Source: Lytechinus pictus (lineage: Eukaryota > Echinodermata > Echinoidea > Temnopleuroida > Toxopneustidae). Taken from it: a stretch of 64,000 nucleotides of DNA. The notes under the pieces are model-generated. The model worked only from the letters and a program-made list of their open reading frames with translations, did not search any database and had not been told where the DNA came from. Position 1 is the first letter of the stretch. Each line of letters starts with the position of its first letter. The stretch lies in the NCBI RefSeq assembly GCF_037042905.1, contig NC_087262.1, forward strand, positions 22,977,501 through 23,041,500, given 5' to 3'. The position numbers and the translations under genes were made by a program. Below, one piece after another: positions 36,501-48,500 of the stretch.

Positions 36501-39500
36501 TACTTGTTAAGGGTAGGGTTTCAGACGCCAATACTTGTTAAGGGGTGCATTTTCAGAACATGGAAATAAGTGTTTAGGGTGCTTTTCGAGACCCCGTGGT
36601 CGCACATGGTATCCACTCGTCAATGGAAGTGGCCCCCCCGGGACATTTTCATGTGTTCAAGATTTGATATGAATGTATTTCAACCATCTTTAAGATATAC
36701 ATTCTATTAATTTACATCAAAATTAATACAATACAATCAAAATACATACAAAAGTAGAGCTAATAAAAGTACCACTAAATATTGTCTGTTGGCTGTATTT
36801 TGCCTTCACACTTTGACTAATTATTGTCATTGACATATGGCTTGCATGTATAAATATATAACAGTTGTTGAACTACCTTCTATAATTTTCCTAATAACAA
36901 ATGACTATTTTGCAGTATGAAGTAAATGGCTTCTTAAGTATCTACTGTTGGATACATTTATGTTGAGATCTGGGCCCTCTATTACAAATCTTAATGATTG
37001 ATCGCATGTCTTATTTTACAATTGATTGTACTGTTCATTACATGGAATTAATCGTACAGATCGACCATAAAATCAACGGCCGTGCTCTGTGTGTCTGGGC
37101 CTTGGAGTTGATGTGGCATTCATGTCGAATCATTCCCATTTGTACAGAACAGGTGCAGGTATCTAGTTACTCGTGTGCAAGCGTTTGGCGCAGAACCGTA
37201 TGTGAAACATTAGAAATGATTATTCATGTCATTTTCTATGAGAGGGGGGCCTAATGTGAAGATTCTGAAGATGTTTACTATAAATTCATTTTTAGATTAG
37301 TATTCTCCTTTTTAAAGATGTGATTACCCCCAAAAAGTTTGAATTATTTTTAATATTTTAGTTTAGATATTGATATTTTGCTATTTGATGTTTTAAGCAA
37401 TTAAATTGTATATTTTCTTAGTGCATGTATCCAGCAATGATAATATTTGAGGTACATCAATATTTCCCTGGTTAAGTTCTGCACTACCTTTAATAGGGAT
37501 AGTTCATATGTATTTTTAATTTGCCCCTTATCATAATCAAAGTAATATTGAATGGGTTTGTCTGTGTAGTTTTCATCTGCGCTTGATTTTATATATAGGG
37601 TTTTTTCAGTTATTCTTACAGAAGGGTTGTTTATCTAGTATGTTTTGCTTTTAGAAATAAAGAGGGTAAAATAATAAGTTAATTTTGATCTATTCAGTCT
37701 CTGTCCTTTGATCTGTGCTATTGGACTTTTATTGTACAACACGCAGGTTGACTAATAATATGATTTTTTTAATAGACCAAGTAATTGAACTGCATTTATG
37801 AATAGGTGTCATATAAATTAAAAACCCCTGGAACTGGGGATTTTCACGAGGATCATGCAAGTATCAGTATCTCCACGGTGCAAGCAAGAATTGTAGTTAT
37901 GCTGGAGAGTGGAGGATCAAAATTTATGATCTGTTTCCATGGCAACAGACATGACCTGTTAGTCCTAGGGTCTTATAGTGTTTATATTTGATGTGTCAGT
38001 GACTAATGGAAAATCAATTTCTGTGAGCTATTTGATTGATGTATGATACATGCTCTTGTAGTTTTGAAGGTTCTGAAAATAAAAGGCAAAATTATGCTGA
38101 AATTTATGTTATCATTACAGTAAAAGACGCTATATCCTTATACTAGAACTAGTAGAAATATGTTTTTTTATTATCGTAGCACTACATGTCTCAATAGGTA
38201 ATTTACCAATAATATTTTATATTCCATACATTTCTGAATGCATTTTAAATGCTACACTTGTTTGAATTTCCCTAGTTTTGGTCAAGATGGACCCATCTTT
38301 TGATATTCTCAGTTTTAAACAGCCATAATTAATTTTCTTATTACTTGTCCAATAGCTTTTAACTTTCCAAGATTATAGTTTTATTATTTTTCTGCTTTCA
38401 TAATCTAACTTTATTTACCAAAGTCACAATTCCCTTTAATTCAAGGCATTAATTTTTTTTTTTGGGGGGGGGGGGAATGTGGTACTAGTTGGTTATCTCA
38501 ATGATTTTAATTTCTTAAATCCATAAGAAATCAATGAATATGGTTACTAATAATGTCAACCAGTCTTAGAAAAAGAAAAATCATTATTTTGACCATACAG
38601 GTGTATTTCATTTTCCTTTCTAATTTCTCCTTATTCTCTAGATTCTACACTCAGTGTAAATCCCCCAATGCCAGGGCCAGACCAGCACCGGAAACGTATG
38701 GTGGCTTCTATGCAAATCCTGCTTTTGAAAATACTAACAGTGCTGACTTCTGTACACAACCTTCCACAAATGGACCCAATCAAGTGAGTATATAGTAGAA
38801 GAATCAGGACTGTATTGTAAAAGTTACTCCCATTATAACTTTCACTCTAAAAATAAAATGTTAAAGGGGTACTCCAGGCTGAAAATAATATGATTTGAAC
38901 AGATAAGAAAATCAGATAAACGAAACACTGAAAATTTGATCAAAATCTTACAAGGAATTACAATGATGGCATTTTAAAGATTTGCATCATTCCGATGAAA
39001 CAGTTCCAGGCATGTCTTCATGAATATTCAATGAGCAAACTGATAATGTCATATCTCCACTTGTTCTTTTGTATTTTATTATATGAAATTAGGTTTATTC
39101 AGTTTTTGTCTCACCTGCATAGCAGAGTGAGACTATAGGCGCCGCTTTTCCGACGGCGACGGCGGCGGCGGCGGCGGCGGCGACGGCGGCGTCAACACCA
39201 AATCTTAACCTGAGGTTAAGTTTTTGAAATGACAGCATAGCTTAGAAAGTATATGGACCTAGTTCATGAAACTTGGCCATAAGGTTAATCAAGTATTACT
39301 GAACATCCTGCCTGAGTTTCATGTCACATGACCAAGGTCAAAGGTCATTTAGGGTCAATGAACTTAGACCATGTTGGGGGAATCAACATCAAAATCTTAA
39401 CCTAAGGTTAAGTTTTTGAAATGTCATCATAACTTAGAAAATATATGGACCTAGTTCATGAAACTTATACATAAGGTTAATCAAGTATCACTGAACATCC

Positions 39501-42500
39501 TGCATGAGTTTCACGTCACATGACCAAGGTCAAAGGTCATTTAGGGTCAATGAACTTTGGCCGAATTGGGGGTATCTGTTGAATTACCATCATAACTTTG
39601 AAAGTTTATGGATCTGATTCATGAAACTGGGACATAATAGTAATCAAGTATTACTGAACATCCTGTGCAAGTTTCAGGTCACATGATCAAGGTCAAAGGT
39701 CATTTAGGGTCAATGAACTTTGGCCAAATTGGGGTATTTGTTGAATTACAGCCATAAATTTGAAAGTGTGTTGGTCTAGTTCATAAAACTTGGACATAAT
39801 AGTAATCAAGTATCACTGAACATCCTGTGCGAGTTTCAGGTCACATGATCAAGGTCAAAGGTCATGTAAGGTCAAAGAACTTTGGCCACGTTGGGGGTAT
39901 TTGTTGAATTGCCATCATATCTCTATAAGTGTATTGGTCTAGTTCATAAAACGTGGAAATAAGAGTAACCAAGTATCACTGAACATCTTGTGCGAGTTAT
40001 AGTAGTTTTCAAAATCAGCACTGCTGCTATATTGAATCGCGTGATGCAGGTGAGACGGCCAGAGGCATTCCACTTGTTTCTACTAAGAACTAAAAATAAT
40101 GGATTGACAACTTATTAATAGCATTCAATTTTCATTGTTGCAAGTTATTTCATTATAAGGGAGACATATGATTCACACACATATATGCAAACATGAAACA
40201 ATTATGATATCATGTAATAACATAAGAAAAAGGAAAGTGGGGATGTGACATCATCTGCCCATTTAATGAATATTCATGACAATGTGCATATTGTAATTGT
40301 TTTCGCAAAATATTGCTTAACTTTAAAATTCAATTTAGACTTTGTTATTTGTTAACAGATTTTGATGAAATTTTCAGCATTTTGCTCTGTGAATTTTACT
40401 CTATTTATTGAGATGTAATAAATATTTTCAGCCCGGAGTATCCCTTTAAATCAACAATTTAATGGTTAGAGGAGTGAAAACCCTTTCCAAATGTTATATC
40501 CAACCTTGAATAAAGCTAAATTCCACATTTCAAGTGTTGGGTCGAACCATTTAAAGTGGTATTAAATGCAACATTTAGAACAGGTTATCACTCCTCCAAC
40601 CTTTCAAATGTTGATTTAACATTTCATTTTTCAGTGTTGTTATCAGTGAGTACTACCATGGTAACAGGCCTCATCAGCCAATCAAATTTGAGCTTTCCAT
40701 GCTTTGAAGTTACCACACTATCATAGTAAGTTTTTATGCAATGAGATTCATTTTTTTTTTGGGGGGGGGGGATTTGGCCTATCTCTTTTACTTGTTTTCC
40801 ATCATTTTATTTATTTTTTTTCAAAACCTAAACTGTAAGTGACTACTATCTTCCTCTGAAAGCTTGTTTCAAGTTCACACATTTACACTACAGGTTATTG
40901 ATCACTTCCTCTTGATAGCCTCATCATTATGATTTAGGAATATCTGTATTATACACAAGTATGTTGACTATTCATTGCCTAGATCTGGTTTAAAGAGCTC
41001 AACGCTCTTTGAGAGAAAGTTTGGTGAGAGGTATGTGACTGTAGAATAAATCTGTGCTTTAAATGCCGCTAACGCTGCTGCTATGACGAAATGAAAATTC
41101 TCTTTCATCATCATCATCCCATCATTCAAGCATGTCATCTTTTATAATTTAAATGATCAGCTAGCAGTACATGAGCATAGAGGCTGTACGGAGTGGCCGA
41201 AAAAGCAGAACGGTGGATTTTCAATACTGTCGCTTCAATTTCTTGATTTTTTATTATTTGCATCATTGATTTAAGGCAAACTCTCATGATAGGAGTGATA
41301 CCAAGAAAATTGAATTTAGTGAAGTGAATTTGATTCTGTTCCCTTTTCTTGAAATTCAGTCATTTTACAATTTGCAAATTTGAGAGACACATTTAAAAAT
41401 AATTGTGTTATGAATGAACTATTCAACCAAGTTGCTAGAAAAATTATTTGGGGTGCTTCTGACTTTTGTATTTCTGTTCATTGTTTTTTTTTCATTTGGT
41501 TATTCTGTAATGAAATTATTATTTTGTGCTTTAGGCTGCCACAAAGTGACTGATTTTGGAGATGATGTTCATGATTTGTTCATGGAATGTTATGCCAAGT
41601 TGATTTGGAATGTAATGCTTTAAAAACAATATTGGTCTGAAGTCACAACAAAGGCTTAAATCATAGGTAACCTGATGGAAAATTCACAGTATTATATTGT
41701 TGGATTGCTCCCCAGGGAGTGGAGACAGTGCACACATTGTGTGGCGGGCAAGCCAGGATCTGATGACCAGGGTAATGATCATGCGAATATCTTAGAGTTG
41801 TCATCCGACGTATCAAGTGCCATATTATTGCAGAATATCCAGTGTGGTCACAATTTTAAAATGATCAGGGTTTTTGTCTCGCCTGCATAGCAGAGCGAGA
41901 CTATAGGCGCCGCTTTTCCGACGGCGACGGCGGCGTCAACATCAAATCTTAACCTAAGGTTAAGTTTTTGAAATGACATCATAACTTAGAAAGTATATGG
42001 ACCTAGTTCATGAAACTTGGACTTAAGGTTAATCAAGTATTACTGAACATCCTGCCTGTGTTTCAGGTCACATGACCAAGGTCAAAGGTCATTTAGGGTC
42101 AATGAACTTAGACCATGTTGGGAAAATTATTTTCAAAATCTTAACCGAAGGTTAAGTTTTTGAAATGACATCATAACTTAGAAAGTATATGGACCTAGTT
42201 CATGAAACTTGGACATAAGAGTAATCAAGTATCACTGAACATCCTGTACGAGTTTCAGGTCACATGACCATGGTCAAAGGTCATTCAAGGTCAATGAACT
42301 TTGGCCGTGTTGGGGGTATTTGTTGAATTACCATCCTAACTCTGAAAGTTTATGGATCTAGTTCATAAAACTTGGGATATAAGAGTAATCAAGCATCACT
42401 GAACATCTCCTGTGAGTTTCAGGTCACAAAACCAAGTCAAAGGTCAGTTAAGGTCATGTTGGGGTAATTGTTGAAGTGCCATCATAACTTTGAAAGTTTA

Positions 42501-45500
42501 TGGATAGAGTGAATGAAATGTGGACATGGGTGTAGTTGACAGTCTTAAGTCTCCGTTCAAATGTCATTTATGGTCAATGAACGTGGTATTATGTCATTAT
42601 ATGAATGATGTTTTTGTGAATGATTATTTTATAGTAGTTTTCAAAGTTAGCACTGCTGCTATATTAAATTGCGTAATGCAGGCGAGACTGCCAGAGGCGT
42701 TCCACTTGTTTAGATAATTTCACACCGTAGACATTTCTGCAGTTTGAGTGATCACAGTGTGTTCACAGAGACTGATAAAGAACTCTTGAATACGAGATTC
42801 ACAATGTGAAATTTGAGTATTTAACAGTGTGAAGATGTTCTCTTTGTGTCCCATGATGCTGTGATAATGAATCCAGTGTGTCACCAAATTCTATCTAGCA
42901 GGGAATAGTTTGAGTCATTAGCAGTTCTGTGAAAGTAGAAGCTCATGTCCTACCCTGCTGAATGCACAATTTTGATATGAGAAATCAAATTATTTATTTC
43001 AATTAATGTCTTTTAATGCTAATCACATTCAGCCAGTCCCAAGACATGCCTTTAAAAAAATAATGATTTGTAGCTATATATTCCCCTTGATTTATTGAAA
43101 CTTCTGATACACCAAATAATTAGTTCTTTAGTAATCAGATAATTAATTATAGATATTGCAATAGCATTTTATCCACTATACTTTAAGTAATTCTGTAAAA
43201 ACTCTTGCAAGTAATGCAGTCAAAACATGTTCTCCAAATGTAATTTGTGATCAGACAAATTGCCTTCGACTGATTTTAGAATTAGACGCCAGGGAAATCG
43301 GGAAAACATCCATTTGTTTTCATGAATTGTCAGCGTCACTTTTATTTTGCCCTACTGAATAGACACACATTAATTGATATTGCCAACAGCACTTGTTGTA
43401 TGACATATGATTGATTTGGAGAAGAGGAGGGGGAGAGAAATTCATGGATTGGAAGAATTCTTTCTATCTGTATATTAACTCAACTTTTAAAGAAAGGAGA
43501 AAAACAGACTGGATGAAGATCTGTTAAAGTATTATGTAGACTGAAAACAAATATTTTTTTTTCTTATTTTTTTTTCAAATAGAAATTAAAGATGTTTGAA
43601 AGAAGAAATTAATGATATGAAAGAAATAATTCATTATTGATCCTGAATTATCATGCACTATACTTTGTGATTTCAGACTTGTTATCAATAATCAATGGTT
43701 TCTTCTTTTTATTTCAAAAAGATAATTCTTTGATAGTTTGGAAAAAGCACGACAAAGTTTTAAATAGCTTAATTGTGCCTGGACTGAGAGGTGAAAAGGG
43801 ACATTTAAAGAGAGAGAAAAAATAATGTTATGTATATATGTAGGTGAGATGACGAGATATGTGGATTACTTAATTGTCATATTTCAGAGCTGGTTTTGTG
43901 CTCTTTTAAATCAGTATTTAGATTTCATCTTCTGTTTCATACCAAGGATTACCTTGGCCATACACTCTTAAAACAAAAAGGATGAAAGGGGGAAGACGAG
44001 TGACAGCGTTTTCCATCTCTTTAAAAATTCTGTCTCTCCTCGGCTCTTTTAAGAGGCAATTCACCCCTTTCTAACTTTTTATTTTTAGGTGTACTTCATG
44101 ATTTGTATATTGTCAATCTTTCATTTTTATCTGCCAGTTAATGAAAAAAATCAATCATTTTTCCAAACTGTGCAAATCCTTTTGACATCACCTAGGCCAA
44201 GTCCTATATCCTACAACAAATAGATTTGAGTAATATATTTTCTAAAGATCTTATTTTAAGAGCTGATTTTGATGAAGTTTTTAGTGCAATACTAGTTTGA
44301 TTTTTCTCTTTTCTTCAAATCTACATATTGTTGGGATGTACTTTAAAACATTACTCAATGTTTATCACAGCATTCATGTCCAGGATTTGCATCATTCATG
44401 CATGCACAGTATCACATATTCTCTATGGACAATGTTACAACATCCTGAAAAATAAATCTAATTAGGGAGAGGATTGTTTAGAAAATAGTATGAAGGCTAT
44501 GTGATTAAACTTGATAATTGAACCATATTAAGGGAAGGATTTAATGGTCTTTTCTGACATTCTGAAAAATGAACTTATCTTTAAGGCCTAGCTGTCACAT
44601 CATTCCTTGTAAGCTTTGCGTGCGACCTGTGAATTACTACTTTTGCTACCCACAGGTTGCAGTATTGACCGTATCTTGCAAGTATCTCGCATGCAGTTGC
44701 CTGCAGGAGCACATGCAAGTCTGCTTTGCACATAGAAAAGTTTTGAACATGCTCAAAACTTTGTTGCGGGTGATTGCCCGCAACTCACCTGTACACTGCA
44801 AAAACTCCGGCATGGATGCATTTAACACCAGCCCGGAATCTATATATATGTCCACACCAGAGAAGTATTGAAACACCAGTTTGGAATCAAACCGATACTG
44901 TTTTAATACTAATTGGTGTTGTATAAACACCTATCTGGTGTTAGACCAAAATGAAACTGGTGTTGTTTGCAGTGCATGGAACAATGTGACAGGGCCTTTA
45001 TGTGGAGATGATTGTTTTAGATCTTAATAACATGATAGTAGAAAGTAGTGTGAAGGCTTTGTGATAAGTGATAATTGAACCATTTAAGGTGAAGATTTGT
45101 TTGTCTTTTTATTCCTAAATTGGCAACAGCCATGTTTTGTTTTGATTAAGCTATCAAAGGCTGAATTGATCACAGAAAAATCTTAAAATTGACAAATATG
45201 ACATTCTTATATTTGCTTTGAAAACATTTAGCGTAGGCTTAAATGATTATAATATGCTCTTCAAATTTGCTCCTTTTTCAAAAAGGTATAATATTATATC
45301 CTCTTTTGCATATTTGCTTTCAGATTAATAACAAATGGAATTGAAAAATAATCTATCTTGGCTCAAATGGTCACAGTATTTTCTTAAAACTGGCAATGAA
45401 AATATGTTCTCTTTTTCAAAATATTGATACAAATGGGATTTAAAAAATTAAAGTAAATTTGAAAACAGTAACTTCTACTTCTTTCATATTTTCAAAATAA

Positions 45501-48500
45501 GCAAGATATCAATATCAGATGTTGCAGCCAAGATTTGTCAAAATTTAAGACTCTTCATTTCTTTTAACATTTCATTTGTTTATATGTATACCCTAATACA
45601 TTGTTTAATTTAAATTCCTCAGAGGAATGTCAATTTTAATGTTTATTGTCCTGTACAAAATTGATCCCAATTTATAAGTGGAATTTTTTTTTTCATAGGG
45701 AAACAGTATAACCAAATCTTTTTTAACGTCTTTATTTTTGCAACAACGTGGAAAATAGGTGTGTGGAGTATTTTTTTTTTTTGGGGGGGGGGAGGGGGGG
45801 GGGGAGGGGGGGGGCTGAGATGCTTTGCCAGATCTAAAAAAATGATGTATTGTAATTTGGCATTGTCAAATTCAATTGTTTTATGGAAAGTGACAAAGAC
45901 TGAGGATGTGACTCAAAGGAGGAGATAAATTAGAAACAGATTTTCCCTTTCTAGTTCTACATCAAGAGAGCAATGGTAAATCTGGGATTTTGGCTTATTA
46001 TAGATGAGCTTAATGCATCAGAATATTAGATTTAAAGCATTTTCAAAAGGATTTCATTTTCATGGCCGAATGAAGGTTTGTTTCATTGAAGTGTCTGCTG
46101 TAATGACAAAATAGACATGGCTAGAAATATAATTCATTACATGATTATGTGGACTACTTTTGTCTTGTCAACAGGAGGGGTGAATACCCCCTAATTTCTA
46201 TTAATATCCTTTTTTTAAAGCATTGTAAGTTCCATTGACTTCCTTCATTATCTTGCAGGTTTAGTCTATTTATAATCCTGTGAAAAGAGACAAATATTTT
46301 TTTTTTGCTCACTCGCTCGCTCAAAATTTTTAAAGCTCACAACATCCAAACCCCGGCCCCCTCAAAATTTTGCCTCTTCATGCCACCAGTGACATACAAC
46401 CCAGACATCAAGAAGGACTATCATTCCCAAGCCTATTAACAACCAAAAAAAATTACCTTAAGTTGTTACTTTCACACTCGCTACCATCACTTGATGAAGC
46501 ACATGTTAAAATTTGGATGGTTGATTCCTATAAGCATGGACCTATTAACAAAAAACGCTTGAAGAGTGATTCTTTTGAAATGCACTTTTCTTGGCTTTAC
46601 ATTCACATATACTCTACTTGCGTGATCAGCTGTGCAGCTTAGTTTATATTGCAGTTTTCCAGTTCAATTTAGTGAAGATTATAGCTGTGTATTTTGGGTA
46701 TAATTCACTTTGTATTGATTTGAAAGAAGACTAAAGAGGAAAATCTGTTTCCCTACGGTCTCTTGGGTTAGTTCTATAGATGAATCATATTATTCAGAGG
46801 GGGGGGGGGGGGGGCTGGTATCATCGTGAGTGCATATCCCGTTAATACAATTTTGTTGTGGTAATTGTCAGACTTCTTTTGCTCCCAGGTCCTTTATTTT
46901 CTTGTTTCTTTCCTCATTTGGCTGGACATCTGTTAATAGCTCTATGGCTGGACCAAGGTTTTGGCGAAATCCATATCATATGCCAAAGGTCAAATTTCAA
47001 AGGGGCAACTTTACAATGATTAGGGGTTTGATACCAACAAAATTGTGATAGAGGATCAAATCAATAAATTGGGAAATTGAAAATAATCCATCAAAGTAAA
47101 ACAGAATCATGATTTTTTTAAGTTTCTATTTCAATCATGTCATTTACGAGCTGCTCCCTCATAATTTATGTTGTGTGTCATTCCATGAATTCTCATCTTT
47201 TCATCATTTATAATGAATGAATAGATCTTTCAACATAAATTCTAATATTATGATTCAATAGCAATGTTTTATGGCGAAGAAGAGAGGGAGAAAAAAAAAA
47301 AGGTTTTCCATGTTGATATTAATTTGCGAGTACAAAACAATTAGCAAATTGATGCACTCTTTGCATGTAAAATGGATGGAAAGCAAATCGTGCCTGTATA
47401 ATTTATCACAATTGCATAGTTGGTAGTATTTGTAGGTGATTATATATCCTTATGATGCTAAGAACATTCAATACATTCTAATATGCAAGAATCTCAACAC
47501 ATGAATATTGAGAGCCAGCTGCATGTGCCAAGACAAGATTCATTCATGTTCTGTTCATGTCTGCATGTACATACTATCAATCAGGTTTGCTTTAAGTGAG
47601 ATAAGTGTTTACAAGGTTTATACTATCAGCAAGCCAGGGATGATCCCATTAAATCCTCATTGATCCATTCAATCTATGCTGTATCACTCACAGGATGAGT
47701 AAAGGAGATTAATTAGAAGACTCTCTACCCGCCCTTCCTCCTCTCATCTCATTTACCCCCTTCCTCCAACCCCTTCCACTTCTCATTCGATCCAATTCAG
47801 TTTCCTCCCCATTCATTCCTTTCCTCCCCTTCCTCCCGTTTCAGCCACAGTACCCTACACTATTATCTTGCTTTCTCGATCCCTCCCCCGCCCCTCATAC
47901 CTGTATCCTGATTCCCCCTCCTCCTCAGCACTACCCTCTCTCCTCATCCCCACCCCCACACCACCGTCCTCTCCACTTTTCTTAACCCCCCCCTCACCCT
48001 CTGTCTCCATGCACCCTTCCCTTTCCCTCCCGTACAGTGCGTCCCACAAAAAACGAAACCGAGATTTAGCGATGATTTATCATAACTTAATCATAAATAA
48101 AATAGACAAATGACCTACCAATGTAAAGCTTAGAATCTCCTCTTTCATCTGGTATTATTTAGATTATTCCTTTTTCACGCATGATTGAGCAAAATCAATT
48201 CGAAGAAAGGATGCCAAAAACTCATTTGGTGGGGGGTATCTGAATTTCAAAAAGAAAACCACATTTTTAAAAAGTTCAATATCTGATCTTTAATTTGATA
48301 CCTCAATTACAGAAAATGGTCAAGAAATAACAAAGTTCTGGTTATTTGAAATAAGGCTTGAATTTCAATAATTTCATAAAATGAAGAGGTTTTACAGGCT
48401 AGCGTTCAAACTCACTCGACACTCCGTTTTGTTGACGATCAGCCATGCATTAAGTCTTATGTTACCGTGCGATAGCTTCTGTGGGAAACCGGTGAAAACA

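Larger units (their letters stand above)
30588..38641 (+). other. Intron 3 of the Frizzled-domain gene (8.1 kb)
   Basis: It contains the CpG-rich palindromic element, the 8-bp-duplication MITE and a short foldback. The stretch 34080-34440 is free of repeats and of mixed composition. No coding exon seen. Confidence 0.6.

Noticed and set aside
42520-42717. A short frame with MQARLPEAFHLF, also present at 63787-63990
   Set aside because: Both are the 3' terminus of the DR1-repeat family, not a conserved protein.
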